Shown piece by piece: positions 29,755 to 39,334 of a DNA stretch of 64,000 bases. Made by a program: the position numbers and the translations under genes. This DNA comes from Tetrapisispora phaffii CBS 4417 (taxonomy: Eukaryota; Ascomycota; Saccharomycetes; Saccharomycetales; Saccharomycetaceae). The stretch lies in the NCBI RefSeq assembly GCF_000236905.1, contig NC_016534.1, positions 1 through 64,000 on the forward strand. The letters are read 5' to 3'. Each line of letters begins with the position of its first letter. Positions within the stretch are counted from its first letter, which is position 1. The notes below the pieces were generated by a model. The model made no database searches. It was not told the DNA's origin and saw nothing but the letters and a program-made list of their open reading frames with translations.

Positions 29755-30525
29755 AGTTATTAAAAAAAGAATTAACTTGGAAAAAAAGGAAAAAAGGGTC
29801 TTATTGTTGCGAATACAAATACACATTTGCTTTCAAGTAACCAGCATATACGTAACTTATTGTCTTTTCTTATGTATGTGTGCTCACACATACATAAGAA
29901 AAGACAATAAGTTACTGTTTAAATAGTCAAAAAAACAATAAAAAAATACAAAAAAGTAACCCAAGAATAAGACAACCCTATAAAAACATTTAGTGAACAG
30001 TGCTGTTATAGAATAAAGCATTTAATAGCAATAGCATTAAACTAATTTGTAACTACTCTAACATAATATATATTTATTTCAACAGCTTTTGCATATATGT
30101 CTATGTAATCCCGAGAGACAAATAACAGAAACTAATAGAACAATTATAGTGTTGCATTGTAGTATCGAACTGTCCTTGTCAACTGCTCGTCGTTGTTCTT
30201 TACTGTCACTTGAAGATGTGTCGCCGTTTCGTCGTCCAGACAAACCCTCATCACGCACCACGAACACAATCTTCCGGGTCGCAATTCCCAAAAAAAATAT
30301 TTTTAAAAAATGGGAAAGATCGACAAAGGAATATATAAACTATTTACCACTTTTATATTTAATATAAATACCGTTTTGATGACTGAAGCAGTTCAACTAA
30401 CAATTCTTTAAGCTGCTGAGTCAAACAATTGAATATCAACTAGTCTTGCAATACTTGAACAAAGAGGGAATTAAGTAACCAGCAACAAGAACAAAAAAAG
30501 AACAAGAACAATTTATTAGGTAACA
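29755..30525. other. Intergenic between LOS1 and EAP1
   Basis: Apart from the perfect palindrome at 29852-29915, it contains A-rich tracts and a GC-richer segment (30160-30280) with only short ORFs. It probably includes the EAP1 promoter and a long 5' leader. Confidence 0.4.
29852..29915. repeat. Perfect 64-bp palindrome (31-bp arms, 2-bp centre)
   Basis: The arm at 29852-29882 (starting GTAACTTATTGTCTTTTC) is followed by CT and its exact reverse complement at 29885-29915. It sits 98 bp after the LOS1 stop and 610 bp before EAP1. All 31 pairs are perfect. It could fold as an RNA hairpin in the LOS1 3' UTR or as a DNA cruciform. No tetraloop of AGNN type is present, and no terminal duplications mark it as a mobile element. 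Confidence 0.9.
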
Positions 30526-31787
30526 ATGGAATTGAATGATCCTTCTATTATGAACGTCGTCCAGGATGAAAGTATGTTGCAATCTCCTAATGGAAGTACT
30601 CAAATTTCCAGCGATGAGTTAAGCAAATTTTTTCAAGATATTAAGAAAAGATCAGAAAATAGAGTACAAGGCTCGTTTAATAATAATGTCGCCGAGGTCA
30701 CTGATGTTAAACAGACCGCTAATGTAAATAAAGATAAAGTGGTGGTCATGAACGATGTTCTGAGTAAATTGCCACCATATACTGCAGACTACAAAGTGGA
30801 TCCTTCCATGAGCGCAAAAGAATTTACATACAGTATTAATGAACTTTTATTTATTAAAGAAATTATTCCAGAAAGTTATTATGAAGAGATTGAAGCTATG
30901 CTTCCAAAGAAGAAATTCTGGAGACTCACTGGTAGATTTGAAAACGGTCAACACAATAATAGTAGTAGTAACAATGTCAATAATAATAATGGTAATAGTA
31001 ATAACTACAATAACAAGAATAATAGTAAAAATATGAGAAATTCAAATAGTAATAGTAACAGTAATAGTACTAATAATTCAATTACATCTGCATCAGGGGA
31101 AGGTCACTCTTATGCAAGAAGAAATAGTAAAGGTAAAGTAAGAGGGACGAACCAAAATAAAAAAATGTCCAAATACGATAAAACTGATAGATACGTGGAA
31201 GAAAATGACATTAAAGTTAAAAATAATGCATTAATGGAACTAGAAGCCGAATTCCAACCTACTGGCAATTCTATGGCAGATTTTGAAGCATGGAGGGCCA
31301 AGATGAAGGAGTTGGATAACAAAAAGAAAGGTATATTAAATAGTTCAGAGATATCAAAACGAGATAACGCCTCTTCGGATTCTCCAAAATCGATTGGTTC
31401 GAGCTCCATTTCTAATTTCCTTAAAATGTCTGCAACTTCTAAAAATTCAGAATCTACTTCACTAGATGATTCTGAGAATGCTGTTTCAGTTTCCGAAAAT
31501 AATTTAAATGTTGCAAATAAAAATGAGACTACAGCTAGTGTTTCTTCAAGATTTTCCGGTTTCTTCACTTCTACTCCATCAAATTCTATAAGTACTGAAC
31601 AGAAAACCACAGTAGAAGCAATTTCTGCTAATTCTACAACAAAAAATATTGATAGAGATTCAAAATTGATGTCCTTCTTCAAGAATAATGGAATTCAAGG
31701 AGCTTCTGATAATGGTAATGTTGCCAGAGGCCGAGGGAAAGAAAATGTTCAAGCTCCTATGAGGGCCGCGCAAGACTTGAATCAGCC

Positions 31788-31835
<48 letters not shown>

Positions 31836-32424
31836 GCAGCAGCAGCAGCAGCAGCATCATAGATTACCGGGCCAAGCTCCAACCTCAGTTCAAATGCCAC
31901 CCATGAATAACCAAATGAATCATATGCAGAGATTACCAATACATTCTCAAAATCCAACTGATAACTCTAACTTCTTCCAAGGCTTGTTGAATAAGGGTAA
32001 ATCAGGAGAACAAATAAATATCCCACCTGGAATGAGAATGCCAAATGGTCCAAACGTTCCTCAACAAATGCCTATAAATGGTCCTATTTCCGGATATCCA
32101 GTAGGCATGCCACCTCCACATATGATGCCACCGCCTGGTTTTTCTATGTACCAGGGACAACCACCTAATATGCCAAATAATAATAACGCTATAACTGGAG
32201 ATAATAAACGAACAGGTAAAAGGCCTCAAGCTGGACTTCCACAACAGTTTATCAATGGACCAGCCCCCCCAAATTTTCCACCTAACATGCCATTTCCGCC
32301 TAACATGATGCAAGGTAATGTAAACCACTTTTATCCTCCGATGCCTCAGCAGCAGAAACCTCGTATGAACAACATGAACAGTTTTATGACTCAAACTGGA
32401 CCAACTGGCAATTTACAAAAATGA
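30526..32424 (+). CDS. EAP1: Eap1, eIF4E-binding translation repressor
   Basis: This 632-residue protein begins MELNDPSI, as in S. cerevisiae Eap1. The eIF4E-binding motif Y-x4-L-phi is visible as YSINELL at about residue 103, followed by PKKKFWRLTGRF. The rest is low-complexity: Asn/Ser repeats (30955-31080), a run of 22 glutamines (31789-31854, CAA then CAG codons), then a Pro/Met/Asn/Gln-rich tail. Eap1 competes with eIF4G for cap-bound eIF4E and promotes decapping of selected mRNAs in the cytoplasm. The gene follows LOS1 as YKL204W follows YKL205W. The repeat tracts are likely length-variable between strains. It is intact. Confidence 0.93.
31789..31854 (+). repeat. CAA/CAG repeat encoding polyglutamine
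   Basis: There are 22 glutamine codons in a row within EAP1, CAA in the first part and CAG in the last. Antisense frames through it give artificial Leu- or Val-runs that are not genes. Confidence 0.95.
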
Positions 32425-32728
32425 GATCATAATTTACGTACATAATACATTGAACGACAATGTTAACATGATCCACTTTTTGTGCATTGGCATATACTGA
32501 TAACATAGAATTTTGAGTGTATATTTTTTGCATAGTTTCCTTTTTTTAGCAAGATTTCATGGCGTCCACATAAATATATTAATAAATTTTATGTAATCAT
32601 TTTATAAATATTAATATGAAATGTTTTAAAATTATAAAATTTGTAAACAAAAAAAATGCAATTATTATTCGATATAAATCTCATCTACAATGTTCAGTAT
32701 TATACAACAATTTTCTATTAAAATTATT
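32425..32728. other. Convergent EAP1-RFC2 intergenic
   Basis: This is AT-rich 3' flanking DNA of two convergent genes. No feature is seen beyond likely 3' end signals. Confidence 0.35.
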
Positions 32729-33787
32729 TTATTCAATCAATGAAATTTTCACCAATACGTTGAGTAATTGTATATGTTCATTTGTACCATTTAACAATTT
32801 AGAATCTGCATTAAATAGTATCCATGAAACACTATTCTTAAATTGTGTGCTATAGTTATCACTAGTTATATAATGATCATGAAGCTGATCGACAACAGCA
32901 GCACCAGACCAACCATTTTTGATAAAGGTTCTTGTAAAAGCTGTAATAGCGTCTACATCTTTTGATTCGATGATTTTTAATATCTGATTGATTATAGATT
33001 CAGGGACAACACCAGCCAGCTCCTCAACTTTTTTGATAGTAATCATATCTGATTTGTTGAAAGTACTTGATTTTGAAACTGATTGCAACAAAGTAATTGC
33101 CCTTCTTAGATCACCTGCTGAAATTTGTAATATTTTTTCCAATGTACCTTCCTCATATTTAGTTGATTCCTGAGTGGCCACATATTTCAAACGATCCAAA
33201 GCATTCGTTTCATCTAATGCTTTGAATCTAAACTTGGAACACCTTGACGCAAGTGGATCAATTATTCTTGTGACGTAGTTACATATCAGACAGAATCTAG
33301 TAACTGTAGAATAAGTTTCCATTGTTCTACGTAAAGCAGATTGCGCATCCGCAGTCATTGAATCAGCTTCGTCTAGGATAATAATCTTGTATGGAGGGCA
33401 AGGATAATTTTCTAAATCATCTTTTGACGGTTTCGAAACAGTCAAACGAGCAAAATTTTTAACTTTCTCTCTTACAATTGAAATACCACGCTCATCGGAA
33501 GCATTTAACTCTAACACTCTAGATTTTACCAGTTGAGGACCAAATAACTCTTTTGTTAAAGCTAGAATAGTAGAAGTTTTACCAGTACCTGGAGGACCAT
33601 AAAACAACATATGTGGTAGATTTGCAGAGCCAAGTGTACGTTTTAAAACAGCCACTGCATGATCTTGGGCTGCTACGTCGTCTAAATTTCTAGGTCTGTA
33701 TTTCTCCACCCAAGGTTTGTTATTATCTAGATCACCTTCTGGTTGGATCTTACGTTTCTTAGTAGCATTACCAAACCCTGTAATCAT
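32729..33787 (-). CDS. RFC2: Rfc2, replication factor C clamp-loader subunit
   Basis: This AAA+ clamp-loader small subunit has 352 residues, practically the S. cerevisiae length. Motifs: WVEKYRPRNLDDVAAQDHAV, Walker A YGPPGTGKTST, Walker B IIILDEADSMT, the SRC motif in LASRCSKFRF, sensor 2 region SAGDLRRAITLLQ and the C-terminal NGTNEHIQLLNVLVKIS. It loads PCNA at primer-template junctions in the nucleus as part of RFC and alternative RFCs. An ACGCGT box 180 bp upstream suggests G1/S expression through MBF. It faces EAP1 tail to tail. RFC2 is YJR068W, next to YAE1 (YJR067C), as here. The gene is intact. Confidence 0.98.
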   Translation of the reverse strand: MITGFGNATKKRKIQPEGDLDNNKPWVEKYRPRNLDDVAAQDHAVAVLKRTLGSANLPHMLFYGPPGTGKTSTILALTKELFGPQLVKSRVLELNASDERGISIVREKVKNFARLTVSKPSKDDLENYPCPPYKIIILDEADSMTADAQSALRRTMETYSTVTRFCLICNYVTRIIDPLASRCSKFRFKALDETNALDRLKYVATQESTKYEEGTLEKILQISAGDLRRAITLLQSVSKSSTFNKSDMITIKKVEELAGVVPESIINQILKIIESKDVDAITAFTRTFIKNGWSGAAVVDQLHDHYITSDNYSTQFKNSVSWILFNADSKLLNGTNEHIQLLNVLVKISLIE

Positions 33788-34307
33788 CTTCTAAAGAGTT
33801 TCGATTTTTTTTTTCGTTGTGTTTTGAGGTGTTTTAAAACTGTATAGAGTATGGATTAAGTACTGATTAAACAATTCCAATCTTTAACTGACTTTATGAT
33901 AGCAATGTATAATTCAATGATCATGCAGGAACAACGTGAAGCTGAACCACTACTTCCATTTGTTTTACGCGTACTCATGTCATTGTTATATAAATTAATT
34001 ATTTAACAAGATTTTAGTTTTTTGAAATTTCGATGCCACCAGCACCAAATGTAGCGTAATGAGAAAACTAATAGACCACCGCAAATAACGACTCAATAAA
34101 CCTTTACGAATTCTAACTATTCTTATAATTTGGTGATGACTTAGTAATATCGATTGTTTAGTTTTAATTACCGTAAAGCTTGAATTCTTTAATATAAATG
34201 ATTATATTTATTATTGTATTTTTTAGAGCTTTTTATTAAATTTGTTTTAGGCTTGAAAGAGGTATTAGGCAAGAGAATAATACTCGTATTGCATCGTGGT
34301 TTGAAGA
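33788..34307. other. Divergent RFC2-YAE1 intergenic
   Basis: This is AT-rich promoter DNA with the MCB box. No other gene or RNA is seen. Confidence 0.35.
33967..33972. promoter_or_regulatory. MCB box (MBF site) upstream of RFC2
   Basis: ACGCGT is an exact MluI cell-cycle box, 180 bp upstream of the RFC2 ATG. MBF drives many replication genes at G1/S. One copy only, so moderate support. Confidence 0.5.
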
Positions 34308-34769
34308 ATGAAGGTCCATGATAATAATTTAGATGACGTTTGGGGCTCTGACAACAGTGAAGACGATAACCAACATCAGTATGACATTTCTAAGTTGAAA
34401 ACCATTCATAACGATAGAGGCTATTTGGATGGTATCACTAGTTCGAAAGAGACCAATTTGCAAGATGGGTTCAATGCTGGGTTTCCAAATGGGTCGAATC
34501 TTGGATATAGAGTCGGTAAGATATTAGGAACTCTGCAGAGCTTGAGCTACATATTGAATAATCAAGAGACCTCAGGAAAGGAAAGTGGATTCAGTCAAAG
34601 TGTACGACAGGATCTTGTTGATGCTCAGCAAGAATTAAAAATCAATAAAGTCCTAATAAAATCTTTATTTGATAATAACTTAGACTTGACTGAGAATAGC
34701 CACGATATTTTAGAGAAGTGGGAATCTAAAATCAAAACCTACACAAAATATTACAATATAGATTTCTAA
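34308..34769 (+). CDS. YAE1: Yae1, adaptor for Rli1 Fe-S cluster maturation
   Basis: This is a 153-residue protein with the deca-GX3 pattern of Yae1/Lto1. From RGYLDGITSSKETNLQDGFNAG through FPNGSNLGYRVGKILG, glycines recur every fourth residue. The N-terminus contains DDVWGSD, as in S. cerevisiae Yae1. Yae1 and Lto1 recruit the ABC protein Rli1 to the cytosolic iron-sulfur targeting complex, so the role is in ribosome recycling and translation. It is divergent from RFC2, matching YJR067C-YJR068W. The gene is intact. Confidence 0.93.
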   Translation: MKVHDNNLDDVWGSDNSEDDNQHQYDISKLKTIHNDRGYLDGITSSKETNLQDGFNAGFPNGSNLGYRVGKILGTLQSLSYILNNQETSGKESGFSQSVRQDLVDAQQELKINKVLIKSLFDNNLDLTENSHDILEKWESKIKTYTKYYNIDF

Positions 34770-37147
34770 AATGTTTTTGAAATAATATATATGTCAGAAA
34801 ACCCATGTTAATGTGTTTCCAAGCAGTTGAACTACTGTTGATCGGATATAAAATATATATTTGCAACAAGAATGAACGTTGAATGTTCTTGAAACATTCA
34901 TTGAGCGATATAATACAGGCATCACATGAAGCCACATAATAATTCAAAATTCATACACGACTTGAAGGAACTGGGCTGGTGAATACTTTGATTGCGAACC
35001 AGAATCTTTACATATATAGAAAGGAGACTTATTCACGTGAGGTCATGTTGTATGTACTATAGTGACTATATATATATGAGAACCTCAATCAGTTTACACA
35101 ACCAAATAGATGGACGCTGCTACTTTGTGGTAATAGTGTCGAGTCAAAGCGTTAATTCTTTATAGTAAGTTGTTAATCATTTTATAGATAGATGGCTACT
35201 ATTGTCACAATTGAAGAAACTATAGTTTTATGAGTGTTAATATTGTTATTTAGCATCATTTCTACTAAATGTGACATGGCTATTGGGGACAAAAAATTAA
35301 CGACCCCACTGAGGATTGAACTCAGGATCTTGCGATTAACAGTCGCACGCCTTAACCAGCTTGGCCATGGAGTCGTAAGGGGATACGGTTCGTCTGAAAC
35401 CTTCGCTATTAAGTTTAACTAATTCAGGATTTATTTTATGGCAATAACAGAATAAGATGGATTTAGTCATTTAGAATATGTAGTCTGCGGTAAGACCATA
35501 AAGGGATACATTGGTCCAGCCAGACGCGCTTCTACCAGATTACAGTAATGTACCGATACTTGGCTACATCAGAGTAACAAGGCAACTAACCTCAAGCCCA
35601 TATTATAATAGGATTTGTTATGAAATATAACTCTAGAATACATGCAACATTGAATAAACACTGAGAAATTAACTACTTAAACGAGTATTCTATAGATTAT
35701 TGTGCTTTGGGTTAGTAGTAAATTACTGTTTTATAGGTAACAAAGTATATCATACGCATATTAGTTTATAGACACTTTTACTGAGTCAATCAATATTCAT
35801 AAAAATGTTTAGCAGGAATGTTTAGTGAAATGACTGAGTTTATTCGAGAGCAAGGACAATAGCTCCATTCCAGCCTTTGGATCCCATTTGTCCATACATT
35901 ACATTCAGTGTCTAGTATAAACTTAAATGATCGTCAATCTCTTATTAAGACAACTTCATTACGACAAAAAGCATACAACTAGTCAATACTGAACGATCCC
36001 TTACTGTTGTTGCAATATTATATCGTCGTTAACAGTTCAAGGACCATTTTACAAGAACAGTTATTAACCAATATATAAATATATGCTTAAAAATGGGGGG
36101 TATCGGGAGAAACCAAGATAGCTTTCCCATACGGTTCAAACCATTAAGAAGCCAAAACGAAAAAACATCACGCCCAATGAACGTCAATGGCATGTGTGCA
36201 TGTCCGAGTGGTTCAAAGAAGGAGCAGACACACCCATACATACAAGACGTCACCTCCTCCTCCTCATATATGACTTACACCTATTACATTAATCAGATAG
36301 CCAACAACTCATGTAACACTACATGCCTTTAAAATTAAGTTTGTTACCAAAGATTACCAACAACTTTGCTAAAACAGTTGCTCACCTTTTAATAATTTGT
36401 TACTAAAACAAATATACAGTGTGTGTGTGTGTGTGTGTTTGTATCTCTGCGAACACACTACCACGTTACATCAAAACAAGACAACAAAAGGCTATCGAAC
36501 GAAACAGACACACAGAAGACGAACGAACACCGTCATTTTGAAAACCGTTATCGCAAAGTCTTCTTCGATGTCGTTGATATTGGAAAATTTTGCAACAACA
36601 AGTGTAAGAGGGTGGAAGAGTAAGAGTAATTGCAAGATGGCAAGGACAAGGAGGAGGACAGCACTCTGATGAATGTTGTGTTGTGTTGTGGTGTCTGCAG
36701 TGAACGGTTTATATTTTAACTTTCTTTGTGAAGGACAACAAAACAAGAGCGATCTCGTGCAGAAGGCAGTGGTGGGCAGTTCATGATGGCCATTGAAACT
36801 GTATATAGATGATTGTGTTCAATCACTTCCGTATTATTACTTTCTTCTAACCCACTCCATACATATTTGTTGATATTTACTCCATTCGGTTATTGGAATT
36901 CTTTTTACTAAAAATTTATTAATGCTTCCATTTTAAAAGGTGTTCTTCCCCGTCATTAGAATTCATGATGTTCCAATGTCTTCTCCTTGGCAATTGTATG
37001 TGTTTGTATATAAGGGTATGTAATATATAAAAGGGGGTTTCTATTCGTATCCTTCTTCTTGATTTCCAATTCTATCTTGTAGCAAAATCATTACGTAAAA
37101 CTTGCAACCAACAATAACACAATCTTTCAAATTAGTGAAAAATTACA
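34770..37147. other. Gene-poor junction with tRNA-Asn
   Basis: This 2.4-kb stretch joins the chromosome X/XI-like block to the centromeric block. It holds the tRNA-Asn gene (35301-35374), a palindromic TCACGTGA at 35033-35040, a GT microsatellite (about 36420-36438) and GC-richer short ORFs between 36090 and 36750 that I do not recognise. The last 150 bp are the YCP4 promoter, with TATAAAAG at about 37026. Confidence 0.45.
35301..35374 (-). tRNA. tRNA-Asn (anticodon GTT)
   Basis: The minus strand reads GACTCCATGGCCAAGCTGG at the 5' end, anticodon loop CTGTTAA, and T arm GAGTTCAATCCTC, ending in the acceptor strand GGGGTCG. It has 74 nt and no intron. All arms pair, and the A and B boxes are intact. 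A T-run follows on the minus strand (AATTTTTTGTCC). It is nearly identical to S. cerevisiae tRNA-Asn as I recall it. Confidence 0.97.
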
Positions 37148-37906
37148 ATGACAAAAATCGCTATTATTACTTACTCAACTTATGGTCATGTTGATACTTT
37201 AGCTAAAGAAATTCAAAAAAGTATTCAAGATGCTTCAAAAGGTTTCAACGACGATGTCGTGGACTTATTCAGATTAGAAGAAACCTTGAGTGATGATGTT
37301 TTACAAGCTATGCATGCTCCAGAAAAAGATGCCTCAGTTCCAGTTATTAAAGTAGAAGATTTAATTAATTATGATGCTTTCGTATTCGGTATTCCAACGA
37401 GATTCGGTTCTGCTCCAGCTCAATGGTTACATTTCTGGGATCAAACAAGTTCTTTATGGGCTCAAGGTCAATTATACGGTAAAATGGCATCTTTTTTCCT
37501 CAGTAGTGGTACTTATGGTGGAGGCTTAGAGAGTACTGTCAGAAACACTTTATCCTATTTGGTTCACCACGGTATCATTTATGTTCCATTAGGTTACAAA
37601 AATGCTTTTGCCGAACTATCAAATACTGAAGAAGTTCATGGTGGTACTCCATGGGGTGCAACTACTTTAGCTGATACAGATGGTTCTAGACAACCAAGTG
37701 ATTTGGAATTAAGAATTGCCAATATTCAAGGTAAGACTTTCTACGAGACTGTTAAAAGATTTGCTGGTGAAAGTACTGAAGTACAAAAGAAAGAGAAGAA
37801 AACTAAGATTACTGCTCTACAAACTGTAGAAAAGCAAGCTAAAAAGAAAGAAGAAAAAAAAGAAGAAAGCAAAAACTTTTTGACTGCCTGTTGTACTTTA
37901 ATGTAA
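37148..37906 (+). CDS. YCP4: Ycp4, flavodoxin-like eisosome-associated protein
   Basis: This WrbA-type flavodoxin-fold protein has 252 residues (S. cerevisiae Ycp4 247). The FMN-binding motif is near the N-terminus in [13 protein letters not shown]. Further conserved segments are [38 protein letters not shown] and [14 protein letters not shown] Lys/Glu-rich linker (residues about 205-240) leads to the C-terminus CCTLM, whose last four residues CTLM fit a farnesylation box, with an adjacent Cys for palmitoylation. That fits plasma-membrane attachment and distinguishes Ycp4 from the paralogues Pst2 and Rfs1. It is beside MRPL32, as YCR004C is beside YCR003W. It uses AT-rich codons with typical highly-expressed-gene bias. 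Intact. Confidence 0.93.
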   Translation: MTKIAIITYSTYGHVDTLAKEIQKSIQDASKGFNDDVVDLFRLEETLSDDVLQAMHAPEKDASVPVIKVEDLINYDAFVFGIPTRFGSAPAQWLHFWDQTSSLWAQGQLYGKMASFFLSSGTYGGGLESTVRNTLSYLVHHGIIYVPLGYKNAFAELSNTEEVHGGTPWGATTLADTDGSRQPSDLELRIANIQGKTFYETVKRFAGESTEVQKKEKKTKITALQTVEKQAKKKEEKKEESKNFLTACCTLM

Positions 37907-38085
37907 TTATATAGACAACCCAAATAATAATAATAAAAATATAATGTACAATATGATATGATTAATTTTTATTCTAACGAAAATATTTTCAATTCATTTT
38001 ACATTTTTACAGAATGGAGGTTAAAACACTATTCAATTATTTACATGTTATATATACTTATTAAAATTATGGAATTTTATTTATT

Positions 38086-38709
38086 TTACTTCTCTTCGAC
38101 AGGTAGAGATCTGATTTTGCGTTTCAAATAACTATCTTTATCCTTTAATTTTTTGACATATTCCGTATCTTTCTTACCAGGATATAAAACTCTTAAATCA
38201 ATCGCACTCAAATCTTGTTCTTGCAATGGAATTTCAGGCGTACCCTTCTTATCATTGATAGTATGCTTTTTCCAAATATGATGGATTTCATCAACACAAA
38301 ATGTACATAATGTATTGGCTAACTTATAATGGCCACAAGATGGACATTTCGTTAAATTGTTCTTCAATTTTAATTGCTTCGAACCTGGAGCGTATAATCT
38401 TTGTCTCTTCTTTTGATGAGACACCTTCTTCTTCGGTACTGCAAGAAGAAATCCATTATTATTCTTAAATATATCCCAAATATTACCTTCATTATCATTA
38501 TCAATTGAGCCTAGTTCTTTATCAATTGAGCCTAGTTCTTTATCAATTGAATTTAAACCAGCTGGCGCTAATGCAAGACCACTGGAATTGAAAGCATCAT
38601 TAACATTTAAGAAACTGTTCCTCAATAAACGGGATATTGAATTAACTTCTGTATTCAATGTGCTCTTTCTTAGAATATTGGAAATTGCCTGGAAGACCAT
38701 TATGAACAA
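38086..38709 (-). CDS. MRPL32: Mrpl32 (bL32m), mitochondrial large-subunit ribosomal protein
   Basis: This 207-residue mitochondrial L32 protein has a long N-terminal leader followed by [24 protein letters not shown] and a zinc-binding CPSC...CTFC pair, the hallmark of bL32. In S. cerevisiae the leader is removed by the m-AAA protease, a step that couples protein quality control to ribosome assembly. The ATG at 38709 or the one at 38700 may be the start. Within the leader a 21-bp unit is repeated (38500-38550), giving SIDKELG twice. S. cerevisiae Mrpl32 is 183 residues, so the leader here is longer. It lies between YCP4 and the probable centromere, like YCR003W. Intact. Confidence 0.93.
   Translation of the reverse strand: MFIMVFQAISNILRKSTLNTEVNSISRLLRNSFLNVNDAFNSSGLALAPAGLNSIDKELGSIDKELGSIDNDNEGNIWDIFKNNNGFLLAVPKKKVSHQKKRQRLYAPGSKQLKLKNNLTKCPSCGHYKLANTLCTFCVDEIHHIWKKHTINDKKGTPEIPLQEQDLSAIDLRVLYPGKKDTEYVKKLKDKDSYLKRKIRSLPVEEK
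38500..38550 (-). repeat. 21-bp tandem repeat inside MRPL32
   Basis: Two full copies of a 21-bp unit (38500-38520, 38521-38541) and a 9-bp partial third copy are identical. They keep the frame and encode a repeated seven-residue unit in the N-terminal leader. Confidence 0.9.
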
Positions 38710-38964
38710 TAGCCTGCTTGGTTAACAGTACTATTTTTTCTTTCCTATACAATATCATCATAATTAGAAGAAAATCAAGTAGATTTTAAATTTATATATA
38801 AATAATATAGATACATGTCTACCATTTAAAGGTAACTTAAATCTATTAATGCAATTCTATCTTAAGACAACAGTGTTGAACAAAACACTTCAGATTTTCA
38901 ATCTCATTGAGATCCCAACCAAACGCACGAAATAATGCAATAAGATTTGTAAAAATCTAAAATG

Positions 38965-38971
38965 CGGGTAA
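38965..38971 (-). promoter_or_regulatory. Reb1 site between MRPL32 and the centromere
   Basis: CGGGTAA is a core Reb1 motif about 255 bp upstream of MRPL32 and 38 bp from the CDEIII-like element. It may serve the MRPL32 promoter or act as a boundary next to the centromere. Confidence 0.45.
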
Positions 38972-39008
38972 CCTTTCAAAGCATCAATAATAATATATTT
39001 CAACACAG

Positions 39009-39198
39009 TAATTAGTTTCGGATATCAACTATTTTAGTATTTTATAATATATTAACTAAAGTTTATATATTGTATACTCAAAATATTATTAAAATATAAG
39101 AAGATTTAAATAATTTCTCAAAATTTAAATTAATTATATTAGTTCATTCATTTTATTTTAATATTTTATTTCTTTTATAATTAATTTTTAATCACTTT
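39009..39198 (-). other. Probable point centromere (CDEIII-CDEII, weak CDEI)
   Basis: The position between MRPL32 and DOM34 corresponds to CEN3 and CEN14 in S. cerevisiae. On the minus strand TTGATATCCGAAACTAATTA (39028-39009) matches the CDEIII core TGATTTCCGAAA closely, including the invariant CCG. To its right, 39029-39190 is about 90 percent A+T, as CDEII should be, though nearly twice the S. cerevisiae length. The expected CDEI at the far end is poor: only ATCAC (39191-39195) matches RTCACRTG. A second CCGAAAA lies at 39201. The identity rests mainly on synteny plus CDEIII and AT content. Confidence 0.65.
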
Positions 39199-39334
39199 CC
39201 CGAAAATAGATTCTAGTTTTGGTTCGTTCATTATAGCACGCAGTAATTTTTGTCGCAAAGATTTTATTGTCATATGTTAATGTCGACTGTTATTTATTAA
39301 ACGGCTTATAAAGTTACCATATATAATTCATTAT

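Noticed and set aside
31660..31957. Antisense Leu-rich and Val-rich ORFs
   Set aside because: They are shadows of the glutamine repeat in EAP1.
36090..36750. Overlapping short ORFs and a tRNA B-box-like GGTTCAAA in the gap before YCP4
   Set aside because: No A box or cloverleaf can be formed and the frames show no conserved protein. Likely chance in a GC-richer stretch.
39192..39212. CTTTCCCGAAAATAG as the CDEIII
   Set aside because: It has a CCG core, but its flanks fit the consensus less well than the minus-strand element at 39009-39028. Kept only as an alternative.
39269..39276. GTCATATG as the CDEI of the centromere
   Set aside because: It is one mismatch off the consensus, lies outside the AT-rich core and points the wrong way relative to the better CDEIII match at 39009-39028.
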